Shown one piece after another: positions 7,729 to 15,879 of a stretch of DNA of 42,103 nucleotides. The stretch is from a virus, in IMG/VR virus record IMGVR_UViG_3300048835_000287, positions 1 through 42,103 of that record; one strand, 5' to 3'. Below the pieces are notes generated by a model that did not search any database, was not told where the DNA came from, and was given only the letters and a program-made list of their open reading frames with translations. The first letter of the stretch is position 1. Each line of letters opens with the position of its first letter. Made by a program: the position numbers and the translations under genes.

Positions 7729-8291
7729 GGCAGGCTCGCCAGGAAGGCCGCGATCGCCGCCGGCGTCGCGCCGTTCTCGATCATCACCGCGACCATGAAA
7801 ATCACGTCAAGCTGCTCGGGCGTGATGTCGAACTCGCCCACCAGGTAATCCATGTCCGGATGCACCCTGAGCACGATCGTGACGCGCTGATCCCACCGCA
7901 CCAGGGGGTCATAGGGATCGGCCAGGCGGCGCGCCTCGACCGCCTGGGTGTATTTGTCCAGAAGGTGCAGGAAGCCCTCGGCCGGGAAATACTCGAGGGC
8001 GTCGAAGAACGCCTTCGCGTAGGGCTGCCAGCTTTCGCGGGCGAGCTGCAGCTCCTCCTCGGGGGTGAGCGGCGGCGGGGTCGGGATCTGCGGCGCGGCC
8101 GGGACCAGGGTCCAGGCGCCGGCAACCCACCGCGCGCGCTGGCCCGACGGGATCGCGGGCGGCACGGTGGTGACGCAGCCGGCCGGGATCAGGTAGTCAT
8201 CGCCCTCGATCAGCGGATCGGGGCGCGGGTTCGCGTCGGCGAGCTGGGGTCCGACGTAGTAGCCTTGCGGGTCGAGCTGATAGACGATCAT
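7725..8291 (-). CDS. putative tail-fibre-associated (assembly) protein
   Basis: A 188-residue protein directly downstream of the collar-domain tail fibre. The N-terminus (QLDPQGYYVGPQLAD, then a GDDYLIPAGCVT stretch and a GQRARWVAGAW stretch) follows the style of short tail-fibre assembly or attachment proteins. A Pro-rich linker leads to a helical C-terminal half. Fibre genes are commonly followed by such a chaperone, so this role is likely but unproven. Confidence 0.5.
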   Translation of the reverse strand: MIVYQLDPQGYYVGPQLADANPRPDPLIEGDDYLIPAGCVTTVPPAIPSGQRARWVAGAWTLVPAAPQIPTPPPLTPEEELQLARESWQPYAKAFFDALEYFPAEGFLHLLDKYTQAVEARRLADPYDPLVRWDQRVTIVLRVHPDMDYLVGEFDITPEQLDVIFMVAVMIENGATPAAIAAFLASLP

Positions 8292-8300
8292 GGCGCGCTC

Positions 8301-9701
8301 CTAAAAGACGACGACCCAAAGGGCGTTGGTGTTGTCTGGCCGCGCCTCGGCGCCGCCTGACCAATCGGTTGCGAAGGGGTGGCCGTGATCGCCGACGTAG
8401 GACGTGGCTTCGGTGCTCTGGCCGCTGTAGACGGACTTGCCGCTGCCACCGGCTGCGGTGCCCGGTGTCCCTGTCCGTGTGAAGGTATGGTTGTGCCCGC
8501 CGGTGGAGCCGGTCCAGCCGCTGTGCTGGTGCGCGAGGTTTTGGCTGCCTTGCAGCGTGCCCGCTGCCCGGCCGGCGTCGACACCGGCGCCGTCGTCCAG
8601 GCCACGCACGAACCGACCGCGCCAGTCCGGCAGGGTAAAGGTGGTCGATCCGTCGCCCGGCCCGTACTGCGCCGCCGTCTTGACGCCCTGGCTGGCTGCG
8701 ACCATGCCGCTCGCCGCAGCGGCAGCAAAAAGCGCAGCATAGGTCGTTCGCGAGAGGGCTGCGCCGTTAAGTTTCAGGCGGCCGGGAGGGGCCGTGGTGC
8801 CGAGATAGAGCTCGACGATGCCCGGTTGAGGCAGGCGATCGGCGATGCCGAGGTTGACGACCGCCGTTGGCTTGCTGGCCAGAAACTGCAGGTTGTCGGA
8901 ATTATTCATGTCGCCGGTGCCGGCCCCGGGCGCGCCGGGCGGCATGTAGACCTCGATCCTTCCAGCGCCAAGGTCGGCGGCAATGGTCGTCGCGATATGC
9001 GCGATCTTGGTATGGTACTGGGTGTTGTTCACTCCGTAGAGGAACACGTGGCCGATGCTGTAGAGCACGCCCGTCGCCCAGTTGCCCTTGAACTGGACGA
9101 CGCCGGCCTGCGCAGCTTGGGCGGCCAACTTGGCGGCATTGGCATCAGCGGCGGCGATCGTGGCCGTTTGCGCGGCCGCGACGGCCGCGGCGCCATTGGC
9201 CTGCGCGTCCTCGATCGCGGTGGCCGTCGGGCCCGCGACGGGTTGGCCGTCCTCGAACATCACGACGCGGCCGTTGACCGGCGTAAACGGATTGAGCGGC
9301 GCGCTGGTGCTGCGCAGCGTGCGGCCGAGCGTCACCTCGATCGCCTTGGTCACCTCGGCCCGCTCCTGGGCGATCATGGTCAGGCGATCGAGCTGGCGCT
9401 CGAGGGACCGCTCGCGCGCGCCTTGGGTCGCGCCCCAGCCCTGCTCGAGCGCGGTGGCCCTGGTGATGGTCAGGGTCCAGCCCATGTATCCCGCGGCCGT
9501 CGGAGCCGAGAGGGTGAGGTTGCCAGAGACAAGGCTCTCCTCGGGCGACACGGTGAAGTTGCCCGGGGCCAGCTCCACCACGTTGTCACCTTGGGACACG
9601 GTCGCGACGATCGAGCCCTCGGTGTAGGGATGCGGGATCGCGAACGGCCCGGTGCCGGCGATCGTGTAGGGCGGGGCTGGCTCGAATGCGTCGATGGTCA
9701 T
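8301..9701 (-). CDS. tail fibre with T7 gp17-like N-terminus and tail-collar domain
   Basis: A 466-residue protein. The first 150 residues resemble the T7-type fibre attachment domain (PHPYTEGSIVATVSQG, then an RLTMIAQERAEV helix). An Ala-rich coiled segment at about 170-200 suggests a trimeric shaft. The C-terminus has a collar-domain signature (LPDWRGRFVRGLDDGAG) and ends in a conserved-style NALWVVVF. It should attach to the short tail and bind the host surface. The ATG overlaps the upstream stop (ATGA). Confidence 0.75.
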   Translation of the reverse strand: MTIDAFEPAPPYTIAGTGPFAIPHPYTEGSIVATVSQGDNVVELAPGNFTVSPEESLVSGNLTLSAPTAAGYMGWTLTITRATALEQGWGATQGARERSLERQLDRLTMIAQERAEVTKAIEVTLGRTLRSTSAPLNPFTPVNGRVVMFEDGQPVAGPTATAIEDAQANGAAAVAAAQTATIAAADANAAKLAAQAAQAGVVQFKGNWATGVLYSIGHVFLYGVNNTQYHTKIAHIATTIAADLGAGRIEVYMPPGAPGAGTGDMNNSDNLQFLASKPTAVVNLGIADRLPQPGIVELYLGTTAPPGRLKLNGAALSRTTYAALFAAAAASGMVAASQGVKTAAQYGPGDGSTTFTLPDWRGRFVRGLDDGAGVDAGRAAGTLQGSQNLAHQHSGWTGSTGGHNHTFTRTGTPGTAAGGSGKSVYSGQSTEATSYVGDHGHPFATDWSGGAEARPDNTNALWVVVF

Positions 9702-12196
9702 TGGCTGCCTCCGAAGGCGTTGGAAAGGTCGGGCAGGCGGATGCCGTCATTGGATCCGCGCGTGGGCAGGAAAGGCTGGGTGCCGTAGTCTCGCTCAAGC
9801 TGTTTCAGCTTGCGGCGCATGGCGGCCTCGGCCTGCGGGTCGAGGAACGCCTGCAGCTCGTCGGCCACCAGGCGCGAATAGGCGGCGCGCACCGGCCAGG
9901 CCGAGGAGAAAAACGGGGTGTTCTGCCGCACGGTGTTGGCGATGTCGCGCCCCACGGCCGTCGGCTTGCCGTTGATCGCGCTGGTCACGTTCGACGCAAC
10001 AGGGCCGATGACGTCGCCGATCGCGCCGGCCACGGGCCCGGCCAGCGTCTCGCCGATGCCCCCGCCCACGCGGCTCGTCTCGGACTGGAAGAAATCTCCG
10101 AAGATGCCGAGCCCGCCGCCCTGGAAGGTCGCGGCCAGCCAAAACTTGCCGTCCGTCATCGGCCGCGGATCGTTGCCCTTGGCGAGCTCTTTCAGCTGGA
10201 TCGCAAGCGCACCCAGGACCAGAAGCATGGCGGACATCTGCGCGGCATACTTCGCCTTCGCGACCGGGGTGGGCAGGTTCATAAACCGCCGGTACTGGCC
10301 CAGCATGAGCGACATGGTGAAGCTCTTGTAGGCGGTCGAGGAGCGCAGGAGCTCGCCAGAGAAGCTGCCAGCCGGGGCGGTGCCCTGCAGGAGCGCGCGG
10401 CCCTCGAGGCTGGCCGTAGGTACGGCAAACTCGAGCTGCTCCTGCATGGCCATCTGCAGGCGCATGGCCAGGCCCTCGGCCTCGACGCGGGGCAGGGCAC
10501 GCTGCGTTTCCAGCCAATAGAACGGCGATATGAAATTCGCCCCGCCGGGCGCTTGGAAGTGGGTCGAGGGATCGCGCAGGAGATCCCAGTCGGCCGCTGT
10601 GATGCCGCGCGCTTGGAACAGCGAGCGCAGGGGCGCGTCGATCTGCGCGAAGGGCCGGCCAGCGTTGTCCGCCATGAAGCCCGCGAACTCCATCTGGAAC
10701 GCGATCTTGCGCATGTCGGTGATGAACGAGAGGCCGGTCGCCCGAAGGGTGAAGCCGGCCATCCGCTCGGGGATCCCGGTGCCGAACATTTGGCCGAAGA
10801 ACCGGGCCGAGCCGCCGCCGGCATCCGCCAGGGTCTGCGCAACATAGCCCATGCGCGCGGCCGTCTCGCGGGTGGCATGGCTCGCGGTCAGCTTCACCGA
10901 TCGGGCGAGCACGTTGCTGGCCGACATGCCCATGGTCTGCGCCGCCATGGTGATGGTGGCCACGTCCGTGACCGATGACAGCACGGCGCTGCCCAGCTGG
11001 ATCGACGTCAGAACCGCCCGGGTGCCGCCGAAGAACCGGGCCACGGCCACGCGCTCGGCGCGGTTGGCGGTGCCGTCCTGGTGCGCCAGCATCGCCTTGG
11101 CGACGGCCGCCTGCGTGTTGACACGGGCCTCGAGCTTGGGATCGCTCAGCGCGGCCGCGCGTTTCCGGCCAACCTGCTCGGCATAGGTCAGCCCGGCGCG
11201 CGGGTTTGGCCCCAGGACGCGCATGAGGGCCGCATCGCGGGCCATGCCGTGCAGGCCGTTCATCATGGCCGAGAAGGGGTCGGCCGTGCCGAACTGGGCG
11301 TTATAGTCCAGCCAGTCGGATCCGCTCTTGAAGTGCATGACGCGGTGCTCGCCGCGCTGGTTGTAGAGCGCCTTGCCGCCAAAGCTCAGGGACGGGTCGC
11401 GATCATCCCAGCCGCCCGAAACGATGCCGTCATAGACATCTTTCAGGAACCGCTGCGTCGCACTGCGCGGCGGTACCTGGCCGGGGGCCGCGCTGAACGG
11501 CTTGCCGGTAGAGAGATCAGGGATCCTATCCCAGGCGAGGCGCGTCTCGATCGCCTGCGCCCAGGCGTCGAAGCCGGCGCGGCGCAGCTGGCCCGCGTCA
11601 TGGGCATGGGGCACGCCATAGTCGGCCAAGTTGCCGATGTCGGCGCCCAGGCTGTTCAGGGTGCGGCGCATCCGCTGTTGCTGGGCCCGCACGGCCTTGG
11701 CTAGCGTGGCGGCCGAGGCGCTGCCCGTCGCCTCGCCGTGCAGCTCGCGCACCAGGTCGCGCAGGAGCGCCTTGTTGCGGCTCGAGCCGGTGACGTTCAA
11801 GCCAACCTGCTCGAGCACCTGGCCCAGCCCGGCGTTGATCGACGCCTCGTAAGCCTCGGTCAGCGACTGGACGCTTTCGCCCTTGAAGCCGCTGCCTTCC
11901 GAGTAGGCCATGAGGTTGCGGATAGCGAGCGCAGGATCTGGCGAGGTTTCGACCAGGTTCTGGATCCGGCGCATCGCCTGCAGCTGGTTCACCACCTTGT
12001 GGTAGCGTGACCGTTTCGCCTGGGCGGTTGCCTGTTTCAGATCCTTGGCGGCCAGAGCGGCCGCCTGGCCACGCGGCATGATCGTCTGGTACCGCGCAAA
12101 GAGCTGGTCGAAGGCTTTCTTCGCAGCGATGCCGCGGTTGCGGTCGATCTCTCCGAAGTCCACCCCACGCGCCAGGCAGTCGGCCATGCTTGTCAT
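9698..12196 (-). CDS. large internal (ejected) virion protein
   Basis: An 832-residue protein, third in a row of large proteins between the nozzle and the fibre, matching the position of the T7 internal core proteins gp14-gp16. The N-terminal region is helical and Gln/Arg-rich. The C-terminal half has hydrophobic, glycine-rich segments (AQMSAMLLVLGALAIQL and a GGLGIFGDFF stretch) that could insert into the host membrane during DNA ejection. The ATG at 12196 overlaps the upstream stop (ATGA) and is chosen over a start 10 codons earlier. No enzymatic motif was seen. Confidence 0.65.
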   Translation of the reverse strand: MTSMADCLARGVDFGEIDRNRGIAAKKAFDQLFARYQTIMPRGQAAALAAKDLKQATAQAKRSRYHKVVNQLQAMRRIQNLVETSPDPALAIRNLMAYSEGSGFKGESVQSLTEAYEASINAGLGQVLEQVGLNVTGSSRNKALLRDLVRELHGEATGSASAATLAKAVRAQQQRMRRTLNSLGADIGNLADYGVPHAHDAGQLRRAGFDAWAQAIETRLAWDRIPDLSTGKPFSAAPGQVPPRSATQRFLKDVYDGIVSGGWDDRDPSLSFGGKALYNQRGEHRVMHFKSGSDWLDYNAQFGTADPFSAMMNGLHGMARDAALMRVLGPNPRAGLTYAEQVGRKRAAALSDPKLEARVNTQAAVAKAMLAHQDGTANRAERVAVARFFGGTRAVLTSIQLGSAVLSSVTDVATITMAAQTMGMSASNVLARSVKLTASHATRETAARMGYVAQTLADAGGGSARFFGQMFGTGIPERMAGFTLRATGLSFITDMRKIAFQMEFAGFMADNAGRPFAQIDAPLRSLFQARGITAADWDLLRDPSTHFQAPGGANFISPFYWLETQRALPRVEAEGLAMRLQMAMQEQLEFAVPTASLEGRALLQGTAPAGSFSGELLRSSTAYKSFTMSLMLGQYRRFMNLPTPVAKAKYAAQMSAMLLVLGALAIQLKELAKGNDPRPMTDGKFWLAATFQGGGLGIFGDFFQSETSRVGGGIGETLAGPVAGAIGDVIGPVASNVTSAINGKPTAVGRDIANTVRQNTPFFSSAWPVRAAYSRLVADELQAFLDPQAEAAMRRKLKQLERDYGTQPFLPTRGSNDGIRLPDLSNAFGGSQ

Positions 12197-15100
12197 GCCG
12201 CCACCCCCGTCGCTTCGATCGCGCACGCCTGCACGAAGGCGTCAAATTGTGCGTCCTGGTCGAGATCGTCCAGGAGCTCGGCCGCGGTGCGGGTGGTGCC
12301 GTCGGGAAGCTCGACCTCGAGATCTCCGAACGCCTGGCGCAGATCCGCGGTATTGACTTCGCCAGGCGCGGCCTCCATGTTAGAAGTGTCCCCACGAGAA
12401 GGAGGGACAATCTCCATGACATTTGACAGCTTTGTATCTTGGGACTTCCGCCCTGCGGTGCTGTTCCGGAAACCTTCCGGCGCGTTCGTGGCTCTGGCCA
12501 TGCTCGAGCCGGGCTCCGATTGGGTATCGGTCGACGCCCTCGATGTCGTCCATACCGCTTCGGTGTTCGGATCCGAGGATGCGTTTCGGGGGGCTTTCGA
12601 GCGCAGCTGGGGTGCGATCGACATTCCGTCGGCCGAGAAGGCGACGGAACTGAGCACGTCCCGGTCGGCCGCCGCGTAAAGCGCGAGCTCGCCTTCAAAG
12701 AGCGCGATCGCCTGCGGATCCTCGGGATCGAGGCCGCGACGCTGCGTATAGGACGCGGTCCCTTTCTTCTTCGCGTCGAACATGCCCCGGGTCCAGATCT
12801 GGACCTCGCTCAGCATCCCGTCGGCGTGCCGCACGATCAGCTTGCGATCGACATATCCCTCGCGCTTTCGCGTCCAGCCCTCATCGACCAGGTCGAACTC
12901 TTCGGCCAGCTGCGCGACCAGCTGCTCGGCCTCCTCGAGATCCGTCACGATGAAGCCGCCGCGCGAAACGTCGGTCAGCTGGCGCGGGCTGGCATAGCTC
13001 TTGCGGGCGAGCTTTTCCTCGGTTGTAGCCCGCTCTTTCAGCCCGGGATCCTTGAACGTGATGCCGAGCTCGCGGCCGATGCGATTGCCGGCCTCGCTCA
13101 GCTTGGCCTGGGCATCGGCCGCCCGGGTGTAGAGCGTGTCGAGATCATCGAAGGGCTGGGCCATCGCCAGGCGCAGAACGAAGGTGACCGGATCCGCCTC
13201 GGCCAGGATCTCGGCCGCCGCGGGCGCTGCCGTCGCGCGGATCTCGGCCGCGATCTCCTGGTCGGCCGCCTCAGCCTCGAGCGATTGCGCGCCTTCCTCG
13301 TAACCCTCGTCCACCAGGTCGGCGCGCAGCTCGGGTGCCGCGCCCCGCGGCCGGCCGATGTCGTCGGGCAGATCGCCGAAGATCTTCGGGTCGATCGCGC
13401 GCAGCACGTCGGCCGGGCCCGGCCCGTCGAACATGCCGCCGGTGGCGCCGGCCTTGCGTGCATCTTCCGCGTAGCGTGCCAGGAAGCCCGCGACCTCGTC
13501 GGCCGGGGCCGCCTTGCCATCGCGCCAGAACTTGCGCACCAGGGCGGCGGTGAGCGGTGCCACGGGGCCCTCGAGGAGATCGACCTCCTCGAGGAGCTCG
13601 GACACGGCCCGGGCGATGCTCAGCCCTTCGCGGCTCGACAGCTCGCGGGCGGCGCCGATCAGGCGCATCGCGTCCAGGACATAGGGCGAGACGTCCATTT
13701 CAGGGCGCACCAGGCCGGCCTCGATGTCGGCCCGCAACGCGGCCCAGCTGGGCGCGGCGCGATCGAGCGCCTCCATGAGCGATTTAAGGGGGCCCGCGTC
13801 CGTCTCGGTGAAGCGCGCGAGGATCTCGGGATCCGGCCAGGCGCGGGCAAAAAGCGCCTCGCGCAGCTGCCGCTGGCCCTGGTTGTTCAGCACGCCGCCC
13901 TCGCCGAACATCGAATTGCGCGCCGATCGAGGAAGGCCGGAAAGGGCAGCCTTCACGAACTCGCCATTCGACGCCGCGGTGAGCGGCTGGGTCGGATCGA
14001 GGCGCATGAGGACCGGCGATGTCATCGCCCGGCTCGAGGCGCGGGCGACTTCGGTGGGCGTCATCTGCGCAACGCCGCTGTCTTGGGCTTCGACCACGAA
14101 CCGGCGCAGCTCGTCATCTGAGAGGGCGCTGCGTCGGCGGGCCACAAGAACGGGACGCTCGACGCCCTCGGGGATCGCGAAGCCGGCCGCCTCGATCTGG
14201 CTGCGGTAGGCGCCGCTGCGATCGGGGAACTGGTCATAGGCCCGCGCGATCGCCGCCACGCGGCCGTTGCCGCTTTCGATCATGCCGTCGGGCCCGACGA
14301 TCGGCGCGCCGCGATCGGCCGTCGGGGCCGGCATGAGGCGCATGGGATCGAGCTGGGCGGCCGTGTCGGAAATCCAGGCATCGGATGCCTGGCGGCTACG
14401 ATCGCGCGGCTGGAAGTCACCGCTCGCCGCGCGCAGCTGGGAAATGTCGAGCACCTCGTATTCGACGTCGATCCGGAAATCCTCGCCGGCCGTCACCTGG
14501 CCCTCGCCGGTGTAGCCCCGGGTCGTCGGCGAATAGGGGGCAGCGTCGCCAGAGATCGCGACGCCGTCGTGCTTCGGCACGGCGCCGCCCTCGTACTGGC
14601 GCTGCAGCGAGACGGCGTAACCGATGCGCCGCTCGAGGTGCGGGATCCCCGGGCGCTCGTAATATTTCGACACGAACGCGGCCGCCTCGCGCGCGTCCTT
14701 CGCCTGGCTGATCCTGGACCAGGCGCCGGCCTCGCTGGTTTTCAGCTCGTGATCGACAAAGGCGATCTGCGTGTCGAGATCGCTCGGGCTTTTGCCACGC
14801 TTCTGCGCGAACGCCTCGAGCGCCCGGCGGCGATCGTTCCACTGCGCGATGCCGTAGGCCGCGCCGCCGTCTCCCACCGCGTCGGTGCGCAGACTGGGCC
14901 CGCTCTCCACCATGAAGTTACCGACCAGGCCAGAGGCGATATGCGGCTCGTAGCCCAGCTCGAGGAACTTTCCGAACACATAGCCCGCCCGGTTCGTGCG
15001 GGGCGAGGCGTTGCCGGCCGGGGTGTAATCGAACTTGATCGGGCCGGCGGGCGACTCGACCTCGTTCGGCGGGGGCGCGATCACCTCTTGCACGGTCGGA

Positions 15101-15879
15101 TCGCCGCGCAGCTGCGCCTCGGCCGTGTCGACCGCAACCTCTGCGTCGATCTCGTCCATGTCGGCCGGCTTGGCGTCCAGGACGCCGCGGCGCCGGGCGG
15201 CGATCATGCCGTAGCCTTTCAGGATGCCCACCACGCCGGTGGCAAAGGTACCGCCCAGCAAGGCCCCCATGCCGATGCGGCCGAGGACGTCGGGCTTGGG
15301 CAGATCGAGATCCTCGGCCACCTGGAATTCGCGCGGCAGCACGGCCGCCTCGCCGATCGCGCCAAGAGCGGCCTCGCTCACGATCGTCCGGAGTGCGCCG
15401 CTCGAAACCCCGAAGGGCAGGAGCATCAAGCTGGTCTGGTCCGTCATCGCCCGCGCGGATCCGCCCAGGAACTCGGCAAAGCCGCCCCCCGGCTGGTCGA
15501 GGATCGACTGCGCCTCCTCGAGCTCGGCCTTGCGCTCGCCGTCGATCGCCAGGTCGAACTGCTCGCGCGAGAGGGGCAGGGTGCCATACTTGGTCGGGTT
15601 GGTCGGTACCTCGCGAGAAACCTCGTCAAGGACCATGTCCTCAAAATCAATCCAATTGTTCTCGTAATCCCACCGGCGGTTCTGGATGCGCATCTTCGCT
15701 TCCGAGCCGAGCATCCCGTACATTTCGGTGGCGAGCCCGCGGCGCTTGTCCTGGGTATAATTCCAGGCGTCGGTGCGGATCGTCTCGGCTTCCCAGGCCG
15801 CACCCATGACATCCCAGCTGCTCACGTCCATGTCGGGCGGGGCGGGCAGGTTTTCCTCGGGCAGGGGCAGATTCGTCAC
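12193..15879 (-). CDS. multidomain internal virion protein: lysozyme + ParB/DdrB-like + RelA/SpoT-like
   Basis: A 1228-residue protein with a GTG start overlapping the upstream stop. Residues about 295-430 form a phage tail-lysozyme domain (Glu325 in NFMVESG; AAYGIAQWN). About 470-690 resemble the DdrB-like ParB domain of polyvalent proteins (GPDGMIESGNGRVAAIARAY; RRSALSDDELRRFV). About 905-1035 resemble a RelA/SpoT synthetase fold (LARKSYASPRQLTDVSRG, KREGYV, LSEVQIWT). The position fits a T7 gp16-like ejected protein that opens the peptidoglycan. The other domains may act in the new host, which is inference. Residues about 1068-1155 are Ser/Thr/Asn-rich and lie antisense to a plus-strand gene. 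Confidence 0.75.
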   Translation of the reverse strand: MTNLPLPEENLPAPPDMDVSSWDVMGAAWEAETIRTDAWNYTQDKRRGLATEMYGMLGSEAKMRIQNRRWDYENNWIDFEDMVLDEVSREVPTNPTKYGTLPLSREQFDLAIDGERKAELEEAQSILDQPGGGFAEFLGGSARAMTDQTSLMLLPFGVSSGALRTIVSEAALGAIGEAAVLPREFQVAEDLDLPKPDVLGRIGMGALLGGTFATGVVGILKGYGMIAARRRGVLDAKPADMDEIDAEVAVDTAEAQLRGDPTVQEVIAPPPNEVESPAGPIKFDYTPAGNASPRTNRAGYVFGKFLELGYEPHIASGLVGNFMVESGPSLRTDAVGDGGAAYGIAQWNDRRRALEAFAQKRGKSPSDLDTQIAFVDHELKTSEAGAWSRISQAKDAREAAAFVSKYYERPGIPHLERRIGYAVSLQRQYEGGAVPKHDGVAISGDAAPYSPTTRGYTGEGQVTAGEDFRIDVEYEVLDISQLRAASGDFQPRDRSRQASDAWISDTAAQLDPMRLMPAPTADRGAPIVGPDGMIESGNGRVAAIARAYDQFPDRSGAYRSQIEAAGFAIPEGVERPVLVARRRSALSDDELRRFVVEAQDSGVAQMTPTEVARASSRAMTSPVLMRLDPTQPLTAASNGEFVKAALSGLPRSARNSMFGEGGVLNNQGQRQLREALFARAWPDPEILARFTETDAGPLKSLMEALDRAAPSWAALRADIEAGLVRPEMDVSPYVLDAMRLIGAARELSSREGLSIARAVSELLEEVDLLEGPVAPLTAALVRKFWRDGKAAPADEVAGFLARYAEDARKAGATGGMFDGPGPADVLRAIDPKIFGDLPDDIGRPRGAAPELRADLVDEGYEEGAQSLEAEAADQEIAAEIRATAAPAAAEILAEADPVTFVLRLAMAQPFDDLDTLYTRAADAQAKLSEAGNRIGRELGITFKDPGLKERATTEEKLARKSYASPRQLTDVSRGGFIVTDLEEAEQLVAQLAEEFDLVDEGWTRKREGYVDRKLIVRHADGMLSEVQIWTRGMFDAKKKGTASYTQRRGLDPEDPQAIALFEGELALYAAADRDVLSSVAFSADGMSIAPQLRSKAPRNASSDPNTEAVWTTSRASTDTQSEPGSSMARATNAPEGFRNSTAGRKSQDTKLSNVMEIVPPSRGDTSNMEAAPGEVNTADLRQAFGDLEVELPDGTTRTAAELLDDLDQDAQFDAFVQACAIEATGVAA
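12353..12381 (+). promoter_or_regulatory. candidate sigma70-type promoter for the nested plus-strand gene
   Basis: TTGACT (12353-12358), a 17-base spacer and CATGTT (12376-12381) fit a -35/-10 pair reading rightward. It lies 34 bases before the ATG of the antisense-nested gene. The -35 is 5 of 6; the -10 keeps only the key A and final T. It sits inside the coding sequence of the opposite-strand virion gene, so chance is possible. Confidence 0.35.
12416..12679 (+). CDS. 87-residue protein encoded antisense inside the virion gene
   Basis: An ATG with a strong Shine-Dalgarno (AGAAGGAGGG ending 10 bases upstream) opens an 87-codon frame with ordinary protein composition: WDFRPAVLFRKPSGAFVALAM, then DALDVVHTASVFGSEDAFRGAF. 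By hand count G+C is about 62 percent at first and 54 percent at second codon positions, as in a real gene. The antisense virion frame would show the reverse order, and its translation here is Ser/Thr/Asn-rich and unlike the rest of that protein. The family is not recognised. It could be expressed from the prophage while the virion genes are silent. Confidence 0.6.
   Translation: MTFDSFVSWDFRPAVLFRKPSGAFVALAMLEPGSDWVSVDALDVVHTASVFGSEDAFRGAFERSWGAIDIPSAEKATELSTSRSAAA

Noticed and set aside
8379-9788. 469-codon plus-strand frame opposite the tail fibre
   Set aside because: Composition is that of a GC-rich shadow, while the minus frame shows a collar domain and fibre start.
12680-14121. Long plus-strand open frame opposite the virion gene
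   Set aside because: Arg/Gly/Leu-rich mirror composition of a GC-rich gene with no ribosome site; the minus frame here has clear domains.
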